A stretch of DNA of 64,000 nt from LMUY01 sp965199095 (lineage in GTDB: Bacteria > Pseudomonadota > Alphaproteobacteria > Acetobacterales > Acetobacteraceae), in the NCBI GenBank assembly GCA_965199095.1, contig CBDAQM010000002.1, positions 85,058 through 149,057 on the forward strand, in the 5' to 3' direction. A model generated the notes under the pieces. It saw nothing but the letters and a program-made list of their open reading frames with translations. It was not told the origin of the DNA and made no database searches. This document shows, one piece after another, positions 9,367 through 18,414 of this stretch. Positions within the stretch are counted from its first letter, which is position 1, and each line of letters opens with the position of its first letter. Position numbers and translations under genes: made by a program.

Positions 9367-10329
9367 CTAGGCGAGAACCCGCACGGCGTCCTCGCCGACG
9401 CGGATGCAGGCGGCGCGGTGGTCCGGTCCAACCGGGTCCAGCGTGGGCCGGGTCGCCGCGCAGGCGTCTGTGGCGGCCGGGCAGCGCGTGCGGAACACGC
9501 AGCCGGAGGGCGGGTGGGATGGGCTGGGCGGCTCCCCCGCCAAAAGGATACGCACGCGGCGCCGGTCCGGGTCCAGGCTGGGCGAAGCGGACAGCAGCGC
9601 CTGCGTGTAGGGATGCCGCGGCTGGTCCAACACCGCCGCCACCGGCCCTTCCTCCATGACGCGGCCGAGATACAACACCACCACACGGTCGCACAGCGAG
9701 CGCACGACCTTCAGGTCGTGGCTGATGAACAGTAGCCCGATGCCGAGCCGGCTGCGCAAATCGGCGAACAACCGGATGATCTGCGCCTGGACCGAGACAT
9801 CCAGGGCGGACACTGCCTCGTCCGCCACCAGGAACTCCGGCTCCGTCGCCAGCGCCCGGGCGATCGCCACGCGCTGCCGCTGGCCGCCGCTGAATTCGTG
9901 CGGGAAGCGCTCGGCATGGGCGGCCGGCAGGCCGACCTGCGCCAGTAGGGCCTCCACCCGGGCGCGGCGCTCGCGGGGCGGCACGATGTGGTGGATCGCC
10001 AGCCCGTCGGCGATCTGCGCCCCCACCCGGCGCCGCGGGTCCAGCGATGAGTATGGGTCCTGAAACACCAGTTGCATGCGCTTGCGGCTGGCTTGCGTCA
10101 CGTCCAGCCCGTCCAGCAACGCCCTGCCTTCGCTGGGCCGCAGCAACCCCAGCATCAGCCGCCCGATGGTGCTTTTGCCGGAGCCGCTTTCCCCCACCAG
10201 CCCCACCGCCTGGCCGCGGCCGATGCCGAACGACACGTCGGACACGGCCTGCACCGGGGGCGCCCGGCGGAACAGGCCGCGCGCGGTGAAACGCCGGGTG
10301 AGCCCCTCCGCCGCGGCGAGGGTCGTCAC
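9367..10329 (-). CDS. Peptide-type ABC transporter ATP-binding protein (DppF-like)
   Basis: A 320-residue ATPase: Walker A GESGSGKST, Q-loop VFQDPYSSLDPR, signature EFSGGQRQRVAIARAL, Walker B FLVADEAVSALD, and the H-loop ISHDL. The C-terminal oligopeptide-transporter domain has GCVFRTRCP, the cysteine-bearing tail typical of Dpp/Opp ATPases. It starts at a GTG that overlaps the TGA of the permease-ATPase fusion gene. As the last gene of the operon it should pair with the ATPase half of that fusion to power the importer. Confidence 0.92.
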   Translation of the reverse strand: MTTLAAAEGLTRRFTARGLFRRAPPVQAVSDVSFGIGRGQAVGLVGESGSGKSTIGRLMLGLLRPSEGRALLDGLDVTQASRKRMQLVFQDPYSSLDPRRRVGAQIADGLAIHHIVPPRERRARVEALLAQVGLPAAHAERFPHEFSGGQRQRVAIARALATEPEFLVADEAVSALDVSVQAQIIRLFADLRSRLGIGLLFISHDLKVVRSLCDRVVVLYLGRVMEEGPVAAVLDQPRHPYTQALLSASPSLDPDRRRVRILLAGEPPSPSHPPSGCVFRTRCPAATDACAATRPTLDPVGPDHRAACIRVGEDAVRVLA

Positions 10330-12164
10330 GCCAGCGCCTCGGCAGGCTGGTCGGCCCGATCGGAGCCGAGCTCCTCCCAGCGGATGCACCGGGTCAGCCG
10401 GCCCGGCCCGGCGGGCAGCAAGGCCGGATGCGCCGCCTCGCAGGCCGGGCGGCGATGGCCGCAGCGGGGCGCGAACAGGCAACCCGGCGGCAGCGCGTGC
10501 AGCGGCGGGACGAGGCCGGGCACGCCGTCCGGCATGCCGCCGTCTTCCGGCGGGGCGCTGCGCAGCAGGGCGGCGGTGTAGGGGTGGCGGGGGGCGGCGA
10601 ACAGCGCGGCGGCGTCCCCCTGCTCGACGATCTCGCCGGCATACATGACGGCGACGCGGTCCGCGATCTGCGCCACCACGGGCAGGCTGTGGGTGATGAA
10701 CACCATGCCCATACTCCCCTCCCGCTTCAGGCTGGCCAGCAGGTCGAGCACCTGGGCCTGGATGGTGACGTCCAGCGCCGTGGTCGGCTCGTCCGCGATC
10801 AGCAGCTCCGGCCCGTTCGCCACCGCCATGGCGATCATCGCGCGCTGCCGCATGCCGCCCGAGAGTTCGTGCGGGAAGGACTGCGCGCGCCGCGCCGGGT
10901 CCGGGATGCCGACATGGCCGAGCAATTGGACCACGCGCGCGGCGGCCGCGCGGGCGGAGAGCGGCCGGTGCGCCCGCAGCGCCTCCGCGATCTGGCGGCC
11001 GACGCGATGCACCGGGTTCAGGCTGCTCATCGGGTCCTGGAACACCATCGCCATGCGGTTGCCGCGCAGGCGGCGCAACTCGGCCTCCGAGGCGCGCAGC
11101 ACCTCCGTCCCGCCGACCCACACCGCGCCCGAATCCGGCCGTGCCGCGGTGGGCAGCAAGCCCATCACGGACAGGCCCAGCATCGACTTGCCGGACCCGC
11201 TTTCGCCCACGATCGCCAGCGTCTCCCCGCGGCGCACCTGCAGCGACACGTCGCGCACCGGGCCGATCGGCGTGTCGATGGCGACGGTCAGCGCCTCCAC
11301 CGCCAGCACCGGGCCGGCCTGCGGCGCCAGGCCGGGCGCCAGCGCGTCCAGCAGCCGATTGCGGCGCGGCACGATGCGTTGCGGGTCCGCGGCGTCCCGT
11401 AGCACGTCGCAGACGGCATTCAGCGTGAGGATGGTCAGCGACAGCGCCAGGCACGGCCACAGCAGCAGCAACGGCGCCTGCGCCATGGTGGTGCGCGCGG
11501 ACGCGATCATCAGTCCCCAGGAAGGCGCCGGCGGCACCACGCCCAGGCCAAGAAAGGACAGGCCGCTTTCCAGCACCACGGCGGAGGACGCCGCCAGGCT
11601 GACCTGCACCAGCAGCGGCCCGGCGATGTTCGGCAGCACGGTGCGCAGCAGGATGCGGACCGGCCCCGCGCCCAGCACCCGCATCGCCTCCACATATTCC
11701 TGCGAGCGCACCGCCAGCACGCCCGAATAGGCCAGCCGTACGAACCCCGGCAGGTAGACTAGCGCCAGCACCGGGATCAGCGTCAGCGCGCCGGGGCCGA
11801 GCAGGGTCACCACCAGCAGCGCCAGCAGCAGCGGTGGGAAACACAGCACCACGTCCACGCTGCGCACCGCCAGCACTTCCGCCACGGCGCCGCCGAGCCC
11901 CGCCGCCATCCCCATGACAGTGCCGAGCACGCAGGCGATCGCCGTGGACGCGGCGGCGACCGCGAGCGAGACGCGCGCGCCCCACAGCAGCCGCGTCAGC
12001 ACGTCGCGGCCATACTCGTCCTGCCCCAGCCAATGCGCGGCGCTGGGCGGCGCCAGGCGGTGCGCCACGTCCATGCCCAACGCGGACGGCAGCGGCAGGA
12101 ACGGCGTCGCCAGCGCCAGCCCGGCGATGACCACCAGCGCGGCGAACGGCCACCAGCGCATCAT
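10326..12164 (-). CDS. Fused ABC transporter permease and ATP-binding protein (DppC-DppD fusion)
   Basis: A 612-residue two-part protein. Residues about 1-275 are a DppC-type permease: N-terminal membrane segment, HWLGQDEYGRDVLTRLLWGAR, several further membrane segments and the EAMRVLGAGPVRILLRTVLPN coupling loop. Residues about 295-612 are a DppD-type ATPase: Walker A GESGSGKSM, Q-loop VFQDPMSSLNP, signature ELSGGMRQRAMIAMA, Walker B LLIADEPTTALD and a GCLFAPRCG tail. There is no stop or frameshift between them. Its ATG overlaps the stop of the upstream DppB (ATGA). Fused permease-ATPase genes occur in this transporter class but are less common than separate genes. Confidence 0.92.
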   Translation of the reverse strand: MMRWWPFAALVVIAGLALATPFLPLPSALGMDVAHRLAPPSAAHWLGQDEYGRDVLTRLLWGARVSLAVAAASTAIACVLGTVMGMAAGLGGAVAEVLAVRSVDVVLCFPPLLLALLVVTLLGPGALTLIPVLALVYLPGFVRLAYSGVLAVRSQEYVEAMRVLGAGPVRILLRTVLPNIAGPLLVQVSLAASSAVVLESGLSFLGLGVVPPAPSWGLMIASARTTMAQAPLLLLWPCLALSLTILTLNAVCDVLRDAADPQRIVPRRNRLLDALAPGLAPQAGPVLAVEALTVAIDTPIGPVRDVSLQVRRGETLAIVGESGSGKSMLGLSVMGLLPTAARPDSGAVWVGGTEVLRASEAELRRLRGNRMAMVFQDPMSSLNPVHRVGRQIAEALRAHRPLSARAAAARVVQLLGHVGIPDPARRAQSFPHELSGGMRQRAMIAMAVANGPELLIADEPTTALDVTIQAQVLDLLASLKREGSMGMVFITHSLPVVAQIADRVAVMYAGEIVEQGDAAALFAAPRHPYTAALLRSAPPEDGGMPDGVPGLVPPLHALPPGCLFAPRCGHRRPACEAAHPALLPAGPGRLTRCIRWEELGSDRADQPAEALA

Positions 12165-13114
12165 GCGTGCCGCACCCGCGGGTCGAGCGCGCCGTACAGC
12201 AGATCGATCACCAGGTTCAGCGTGACGAACAGCACGGAGATGACGAGCACGACGCCCTGCACCTCCGGATAGTCGCGCGCGTTCACCGCATCGACCAGCA
12301 TGCCGGACAGACCGGGATAGTTGAACACGTATTCCACCAGCACCGTGCCGCCCAGCAACGAGCCGAGATGCAGGGCCACCACCGTCACCACGGGCATCAG
12401 CGCGTTGCGCAGCACGTGACGGATGAGCACCTGCCGTCGCGCCAGCCCCTTGGCGCGCGCGGTGCGCACGTAATCGCGCCACGACACGTCCAGCACCGCG
12501 GCCCGGGTCATGCGGAACACCGTCGCGAACAGCCCGGCCGCGATGGTGACCGCCGGCATCGCCAACAGGGCGAAGTGCTTGCCCGGCGCCTGCGCCAGCG
12601 GCACGTAGCCGCCGGCCGACGCCCAATGCAGCGTCTGCGCAAACAGCAGCACCAGCAGCGTTCCCAGCACGAACACGGGAATGGCCAACCCGACGGCGCT
12701 CATGAGGGAGGCCACACGGTCCAGCACACTACCACGGCGCAGCGCCGCCGCCATGCCCAGCGGCAAGCCCGTCAGCAGCGCCAGCACGGCGCCGGCGCCG
12801 ATCAGCTCCAGCGTGCGGGGCAGCCGCAGCAGGACTTCCGGGCCGACCGGCGTGCCGTCCTGCAGGCTGTCGCCTAGATCGCCGCGCAGCGCCTGGCCCA
12901 TGCTGGTCAGGTATTGCTGGAGCAGCGGACGGTCGAGCCCAAGCTGCTCGCGCAGTTGCTCGACCGCGGCCGGGTCAGGCGCCGATCCGCCCTGCGATAG
13001 CAGGAGCTCCGCGGGATCGCCCGGGATCAGGTGGATGGCAAGGAAGACGATGCTGGCGACCACCCAGACCAGTAGCAGCGCCGAACCAACCCGTTTCAGC
13101 AGCCAGACCATCAC
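12161..13114 (-). CDS. Peptide-type ABC transporter permease (DppB-like)
   Basis: A 317-residue inner-membrane permease with the DppB N-terminus (WLLKRVGSALLLVWVVASIVF), an extracytoplasmic stretch after IHLIPGDPAELL, and the cytoplasmic coupling loop RDYVRTARAKGLARRQVLIRHVLRN. It forms the pore with the permease half of the next gene. It starts about 15 nt after the binding-protein gene ends, in the same operon. Confidence 0.92.
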   Translation of the reverse strand: MMVWLLKRVGSALLLVWVVASIVFLAIHLIPGDPAELLLSQGGSAPDPAAVEQLREQLGLDRPLLQQYLTSMGQALRGDLGDSLQDGTPVGPEVLLRLPRTLELIGAGAVLALLTGLPLGMAAALRRGSVLDRVASLMSAVGLAIPVFVLGTLLVLLFAQTLHWASAGGYVPLAQAPGKHFALLAMPAVTIAAGLFATVFRMTRAAVLDVSWRDYVRTARAKGLARRQVLIRHVLRNALMPVVTVVALHLGSLLGGTVLVEYVFNYPGLSGMLVDAVNARDYPEVQGVVLVISVLFVTLNLVIDLLYGALDPRVRHA

Positions 13115-13129
13115 TCCTCCATCGTCGGC

Positions 13130-14659
13130 TCAGACGAAGCTGGTGTCCTCCAGGGTCGTGCCCGACAGGAAGGTCAGCGCCCCCGGCATGTTGGCGAAGC
13201 CCTGGACGGACCGCGCCATGGCGTAGCCTTGCGAACGCCATGCCAGGAACGCCGCCGGCACCTGCTCCACCGCTTCGCGCTGCACGTCCAGGTAGATCGC
13301 CCGCCGCTTGGCCTCGTCGAACTCGGATCGCCCCGCGGCGAAGAGCTGGGTCAGCTTCGGCAAAGGCAAGTCGTAGCTGCGCGAGGCGCTCGGCCCCAAT
13401 GACGAATCCAGCAGGCCGGCCAGGCCGTCCGGGTCATTCCCGTCGGAGGTCGTGCCGCCGACGGCGAACTCGTACTGGCCGCGGTTGCCCAGCGCCACGC
13501 GGGTGGCCCAATCCGGCAGGGCCAACTGCGCCTGGATGCCGATGGCGGCGAGATGCTGCTGCATCAGCACGGCGGTGTCCTTATGCATGCCGTACTGCGC
13601 GGTCGCCAGCAGCGTGCAACTGAACCCGTCGGGCTTGCCGGCGGCGACCAGCAACTGCTTGGCCTTGGCCGGGTCGAAGGTCCAGGCATGGGCCAGCGTC
13701 TCGTCGTAGAACGGGCTGTCGGCGATGATCGGCAGGCCCTCCAGCGGCGCGCCGCGGCCGAAGAACACCGACTTGACGATCTCCTCCCGGTTCACCGCAT
13801 GCGCCACGGCCAGGCGCACGCGCGGGTCGGTGAAGGGACCCTGGGCGCCGTTGAAGGTGACGTACATGAAAGGACCGTTCGTGGTCTCCAGCTTGAGCTT
13901 AGGATCAGCCTCAATCGAGGCCATCGACTGCCACGGCACGTATTCGATCAGGTCGACGTCGCCGGATTGCAACGCCGCCACCCGCGCCGTCTCGTCGGCA
14001 TAGACGATCACGTCGACCGCCTGGAGCTTGGGCAGGCCCGGGCGGTAGAACTTGTCGAACGCGACCAGGTTCAGCGAGGCGCCGCGCTCCTGCGACTGCA
14101 GCACGAACGGGCCGCAGCCAACGCCGTTGCCGGCGCGGTCCAGCGTGCCTTTCGCCACGATCGGCATCTCGTAGGCGGCGAGCCAGATCGGTAGCGTGAC
14201 GGTGGGCTGCTTCATGATGATGCGCACGGTCTTCGGGTCCGGCGTCTCGACCCGGTCGACGCCCTGGAACTGGCCGCGCATGTAGGCGGTGGATTTGTCG
14301 CCCGCCACCTGCTCCAGCGTCCACTTCACGTCGTCGGCGGCGACGGGATTGCCGTTGTGGAAGCTGGCGTCGCGCAAATGGAACAGCCAGCCGGCATCAC
14401 CATCCCGCTCCCAATGCTCGGCCAACTCACCCCGGAGCTTGCCCTTCGCGTCGTACGACATCAGGCCGCGATGCGTCATCAGCGTGATGGTGCCCGCCGC
14501 GGTGCCCGCCTGCGCCCAGGGCTGGAAGGACGGCGGGTAGCTGGACAGGCCGAACCGCAACGGCTTGCCGGGCGACGCCGCGCGGGCCGGGTTGCGCAGG
14601 AACGGCAATGCGGATGCCGACAAGCCGGCAGCGAGCAGGGTACGGCGGCGGAAATCCAT
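13130..14659 (-). CDS. Family-5 extracellular solute-binding protein
   Basis: A 509-residue periplasmic binding protein. The N-terminus MDFRRRTLLAAGLSASALPF ending in PARA is a Tat-type signal (RRTLL). The mature part has the family-5 pattern HRGLMSYDAKGKLRGELAEHWE, FHLRDASFHNGNPVAADDVKW and later DPRVRLAVAHAVNREEIVKSVF. Family-5 proteins bind peptides, nickel, opines or other small amides, so the ligand is not fixed by sequence. A perfect AGGAGG lies 7 nt before the ATG. Neighbours are hydantoinase-type amidases upstream and the permeases downstream, suggesting a cyclic amide or amino-acid conjugate as cargo. Confidence 0.9.
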   Translation of the reverse strand: MDFRRRTLLAAGLSASALPFLRNPARAASPGKPLRFGLSSYPPSFQPWAQAGTAAGTITLMTHRGLMSYDAKGKLRGELAEHWERDGDAGWLFHLRDASFHNGNPVAADDVKWTLEQVAGDKSTAYMRGQFQGVDRVETPDPKTVRIIMKQPTVTLPIWLAAYEMPIVAKGTLDRAGNGVGCGPFVLQSQERGASLNLVAFDKFYRPGLPKLQAVDVIVYADETARVAALQSGDVDLIEYVPWQSMASIEADPKLKLETTNGPFMYVTFNGAQGPFTDPRVRLAVAHAVNREEIVKSVFFGRGAPLEGLPIIADSPFYDETLAHAWTFDPAKAKQLLVAAGKPDGFSCTLLATAQYGMHKDTAVLMQQHLAAIGIQAQLALPDWATRVALGNRGQYEFAVGGTTSDGNDPDGLAGLLDSSLGPSASRSYDLPLPKLTQLFAAGRSEFDEAKRRAIYLDVQREAVEQVPAAFLAWRSQGYAMARSVQGFANMPGALTFLSGTTLEDTSFV

Positions 14660-14668
14660 GGCAGCCTC

Positions 14669-16312
14669 CTAAGATACGAGTTGCGGGTAGATCGTCCGGG
14701 CATCCTCGGCCGCGATGCGGCGTTCGGCCACGTCGCGGCGCACCGCCTCGGCGTCCCGCTCCTGCGGCGGACCGTAGCCGCCGGCGCCCGGCGTCACGAT
14801 CTCGACCGTCTCGCCCGCCTGGAGCATGCCGGACCCGAGCTCGAACGCCGCGACGCCGGGGCCGTAGCCGAAGCTGCCCTTGCCGCCTGGCATGCCGCCC
14901 GCCAGCCCCCAGGGTGCGGAGAGCGTGCGCGATCCGGCGAGCCGCAAGCGGGACGGCAATTCCGCCCGGTAGATCCGTCGCAGCCCCATGCCGCCGCGCT
15001 GCCGCCCGGCCCCGCCCGAGCCGTCCACCAGCTCATACCGCAGTACGGTGAGCGGGTATTCGATCTCGAGCGCCTCCACCGGCAGGTTGCTGGTGTTGGT
15101 CATGTGGACGTGCACGCCGTCCAGCCCGTCCTTGTGCGCCCGCGCGCCGAAGCCGCCGCCGATCGTCTCCAGGTAAATCCAGGTGGCGCCATCCGCCTGG
15201 TTGCCGATGAAGCTGGCCACCGTGACGGAGCCGTTGCAGGCGGCGACCACCCGCTCCGGATCGATCTGCGCCATCGCGCCGTGGATGAGGTCCACCACGC
15301 GCTGGCACAGCCCGATACGGCCGTTGACCGCCGCCGGGTGGACGCAATTGACGATGCTGCCAGGGCGCGCGGTGACGTGGATCGGCCGCGCCAGCCCGGC
15401 GTTGGGCAGCACGGTCGGATCCACCACCGTCTTGACGGCGTAATACACCGTGGACAGCAGGGCGGTGTAGACCATGTTCAGCCCGGCCCGGACCTGGTCC
15501 GGCGCCTCGAACGCCAGGTGGATTTCATCGGCCTTCACGGTGACGGTGCAGGACACGGCGATGTCGCCCGCCATCTCCGGATCGTCAAAGCGGTCGGTGA
15601 ACCGGTAGGCGCCGTCCGGGATGGCGGCGATCCCGGCGCGCATCTTCCGCTCGGCGTAGTCCAGCAGCGCATCCCCGGCGGCCAGCACGGTGTCGCGCCC
15701 ATATTTTGCGCAGAGTTTGCCGAACCGCTCGACGCCCAGCCGGTTGGCCGCCATCTGCGCCCGCAAATCGGACAGCCGTTCCCGCGGGACCTGGCAGTTG
15801 AGCAGGATCAGCTCCTGCACGTCGGTTTGCAGCACGCCCGCGCGGTACAGCCGGATCGGCGGGATACGCAGCCCCTCCTGGTAGATGTGGGCGTGGCCGC
15901 GGTCGGCGAAATCGGAGTGGTGGGCGGTGTTGACGGCCCAGGCCACGATGGCGCCGTCGAAGAAGATCGGCTCCGCCAACACGATGTCCGGTAGGTGGGT
16001 ACCGCCGCCCTCATAGGCATCATTGCCCACGAACACGTCACCGGGCTGCATCTCCGCCACCGGATGGCGCTTGAGGATATGCGGGATGATGCCGATGAAG
16101 GAGCCGAGATGCATCGGGATGTGCTCGGCCTGGCACAACGTGTCGCCGCGTGTGTTGAACAGCGCGGTGGAGCAGTCCCGCCGCTCCTTGATGTTGGTGG
16201 AATAGCTGGCGCGCACCAGCGCCTCCCCCATTTCCTCCGTGATGGAGGACAGGGCGCTGCCGATGACTTCGACCGTGATGGGGTCCACGGCGATGTGTAG
16301 CGCGGTGTCCAT
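14669..16312 (-). CDS. Hydantoinase B/oxoprolinase family protein
   Basis: A 547-residue HyuB-type subunit. The start MDTALHIAVDPITVEVIGSAL and the EEMGEALVRASYSTNIKERRDCS, DVFVGNDAYEGGGTHLPD and YRFTDRFDD segments are characteristic. With HyuA it hydrolyses cyclic amides such as hydantoins or 5-oxoproline using ATP, or carboxylates related substrates. Its ATG shares one base with the TGA of hyuA. Longer in-frame sequence upstream is hyuA read in a wrong frame and was trimmed. The binding-protein gene starts 10 nt after it ends. Confidence 0.9.
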   Translation of the reverse strand: MDTALHIAVDPITVEVIGSALSSITEEMGEALVRASYSTNIKERRDCSTALFNTRGDTLCQAEHIPMHLGSFIGIIPHILKRHPVAEMQPGDVFVGNDAYEGGGTHLPDIVLAEPIFFDGAIVAWAVNTAHHSDFADRGHAHIYQEGLRIPPIRLYRAGVLQTDVQELILLNCQVPRERLSDLRAQMAANRLGVERFGKLCAKYGRDTVLAAGDALLDYAERKMRAGIAAIPDGAYRFTDRFDDPEMAGDIAVSCTVTVKADEIHLAFEAPDQVRAGLNMVYTALLSTVYYAVKTVVDPTVLPNAGLARPIHVTARPGSIVNCVHPAAVNGRIGLCQRVVDLIHGAMAQIDPERVVAACNGSVTVASFIGNQADGATWIYLETIGGGFGARAHKDGLDGVHVHMTNTSNLPVEALEIEYPLTVLRYELVDGSGGAGRQRGGMGLRRIYRAELPSRLRLAGSRTLSAPWGLAGGMPGGKGSFGYGPGVAAFELGSGMLQAGETVEIVTPGAGGYGPPQERDAEAVRRDVAERRIAAEDARTIYPQLVS

Positions 16313-18363
16313 CAGGCGAACTCCAGGATCAGGTTCAGGGTGGGTTCGACATACGCCGTCATGCCGGGCAGCACGACTGTGGTGGCGTCCATCTGCTCGA
16401 TGATGGCCGGGCCGGCGAAGCGGTTGCCGGCGCGCAGGCGGTCGCGGTCGTACAGCGGGCACGGCACGAAGCCGCCCGCCTCCGGCAGCCACACGTCGCG
16501 GGCGCCGATCATGGCGGCGTCGGCGGCCTCGCCCTCGTCCGGATAGGACCGCAGCGCCGCTTTCTGCACCAAACCGGCGGCCTCCACGCGGAACGTGACC
16601 AACTGCACCGCTTCGCCCTCCGCCACGAAGCCGTACATGCGCTGGTGGGCGGCGGCGAACCCGGCGGCGAGGGTCTGCAACACCGCCTCCGTCACCGGGC
16701 CGTCGGGAAGTGCGACCGGCAGTTCATAGTTCTGCCCGGCGTAGCGCATGTCCACCGTCCGGGTGAGCTGGCGCGCTGGGGCGTCAATGGCGCTGTCCGC
16801 GAACCAGCGGTCTGCCTGGGCGTGCAGGGCGGCAAACGCGTCCTCCATGGCGGATATTGCGGCCGGCGCCAGGGTCAGCAGGCGCGTGGTGGCGAAATCC
16901 GCCCTGAGGTCAGTCAGCAGCAGGCCCATGGCGCAGAGGATGCCGGGCGTGCGCGGCACCAGGATGCGGCTGACCTCCAAATCGGCGGCCAGGCGCGCGG
17001 CGTGCAGCGGCCCGGCGCCGCCGAAGGCCACCAGCGTGTAGTCGCGCGGGTCGTGCCCCCGCTGCACGCTGACGACGCGGATGGCGCGGGCCATGTTCGC
17101 CGTCACCACAGCCAGGATGCCCTGCGCCGTTTCCATCAGCCCCATGCCGAGTTGGTCCGCCAGGCGTTGGATGGCCTGGCGCGCCAGATCCTGCCGCACC
17201 GGCATGCGGCCGCCCAGCAGATGCGTCGGGTTCAGCGTCTGCAGGACGACGTTGGCGTCCGTCACGGTCGCTTCGGTGTTGCCCTTGTCGTAGCAGACCG
17301 GGCCGGGGAACGCGCCCGCCGACCGCGGCCCGACCTTCAGCAGCCCGCCGCTGTCGACATAGGCAATCGAACCGCCGCCCGCGCCCACGGTGTGGATGTC
17401 CAGCATCGGCGCCTTGATCGGGTAGCCGTGCACCGTCGCCTCGTTGGCCAGGCCGCACACGCCACCCTGGAGCAGCGCCACGTCCGTGCTGGTGCCGCCC
17501 ATGTCGAAGGTGATCATGTCCGGGTAGCCGGCCAGCCGCCCGACCGCCTGCGCCGCCATCACCCCGGTGCTGGGGCCGGACAGCACGGTGCGGACGGGCA
17601 GCCGCGCGGCCTGCGCGAAGCCGATCACGCCGCCGTTGGACTGCGTCAAATAGGGTGCGGTGCGCAGACCGAGGGCGGAGAGGCGCCCGGCCAACCGCTC
17701 GATATAGCCGCGCATGACCGGGCCGAGATAGGCGTTCACCACGGCCGTGCTCATGCGCTCGTATTCGCGGAACTCCGGCGCGACCTCGTGGCTGGTGCAG
17801 AGGAAGGCGCCGGGCAGTTCCTCGGCGATGATGCGGCGGGCCGCCAGCTCGTGCTCGGGCCGCACGAAGCCGTACAGGAAGCAGATGGCGACCGCCTCCA
17901 CGCCTGCCTCGCGTAGCGCCCGCGCCGCCTCGCGCACCGCCGGCTCGTCCAGCGCCGTCTCCACCGTGCCGTCGTGGCGGACCCGTTCCGGCACTTCCAG
18001 CCGCAGGTCGCGCGCGACGAGCACGGCCGGCTTGTCGGCCTGGAGGTCGTAGAGGTCCGGACGCTTCTGGCGGCCGATCTCCAGCAGGTCACGGAAGCCG
18101 TCCGTGGTGACCAGCCCGGTGCGCGCGCCGCGATGCTGGATCAGCGCGTTGGTGCCCACCGTGGTGCCGTGGCCGAAGAAGCCGATCTCGCGCGGCGAGG
18201 AACCAGCCTGCGCCATGCCCTGCTCCACGCCCTCGCCGATGCCGCGCGACGGGTCGTCGGGGGTGGACGACACCTTCCACACCACGATCCGTCCGCTGGC
18301 TTCGTCGAACATGCAGACGTCGGTGAAGGTGCCGCCGGAATCCACGCCCACTCGCCAAGCCAC
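16312..18363 (-). CDS. Hydantoinase A/oxoprolinase family protein
   Basis: A 683-residue HyuA-type subunit with the actin-like ATPase start VGVDSGGTFTDV (residues 5-16), the second phosphate motif FFGHGTTVGTNALI, and ITFDMGGTSTDVALL with VGAGGGSIAYVDSGG, typical of N-methylhydantoinase A, 5-oxoprolinase A and acetone carboxylase beta. It starts at GTG with GAGGAGG about 10 nt upstream. It lies between an opine dehydrogenase-like gene and hyuB. The exact substrate cannot be read from the sequence. Confidence 0.9.
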   Translation of the reverse strand: MAWRVGVDSGGTFTDVCMFDEASGRIVVWKVSSTPDDPSRGIGEGVEQGMAQAGSSPREIGFFGHGTTVGTNALIQHRGARTGLVTTDGFRDLLEIGRQKRPDLYDLQADKPAVLVARDLRLEVPERVRHDGTVETALDEPAVREAARALREAGVEAVAICFLYGFVRPEHELAARRIIAEELPGAFLCTSHEVAPEFREYERMSTAVVNAYLGPVMRGYIERLAGRLSALGLRTAPYLTQSNGGVIGFAQAARLPVRTVLSGPSTGVMAAQAVGRLAGYPDMITFDMGGTSTDVALLQGGVCGLANEATVHGYPIKAPMLDIHTVGAGGGSIAYVDSGGLLKVGPRSAGAFPGPVCYDKGNTEATVTDANVVLQTLNPTHLLGGRMPVRQDLARQAIQRLADQLGMGLMETAQGILAVVTANMARAIRVVSVQRGHDPRDYTLVAFGGAGPLHAARLAADLEVSRILVPRTPGILCAMGLLLTDLRADFATTRLLTLAPAAISAMEDAFAALHAQADRWFADSAIDAPARQLTRTVDMRYAGQNYELPVALPDGPVTEAVLQTLAAGFAAAHQRMYGFVAEGEAVQLVTFRVEAAGLVQKAALRSYPDEGEAADAAMIGARDVWLPEAGGFVPCPLYDRDRLRAGNRFAGPAIIEQMDATTVVLPGMTAYVEPTLNLILEFA

Positions 18364-18414
18364 TCTGCGGTTCCTCCTCTTGTCAGGCGTCGAACAACGA
18401 TAAGCGGACGGTCG

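Noticed and set aside
16645..17916. A 423-codon open frame antisense to hyuA
   Set aside because: Same reasoning: a shadow of a clear family member. Similar long antisense frames at 330-1610, 14357-15994, 24493-26367 and 29514-30734 were dropped too.
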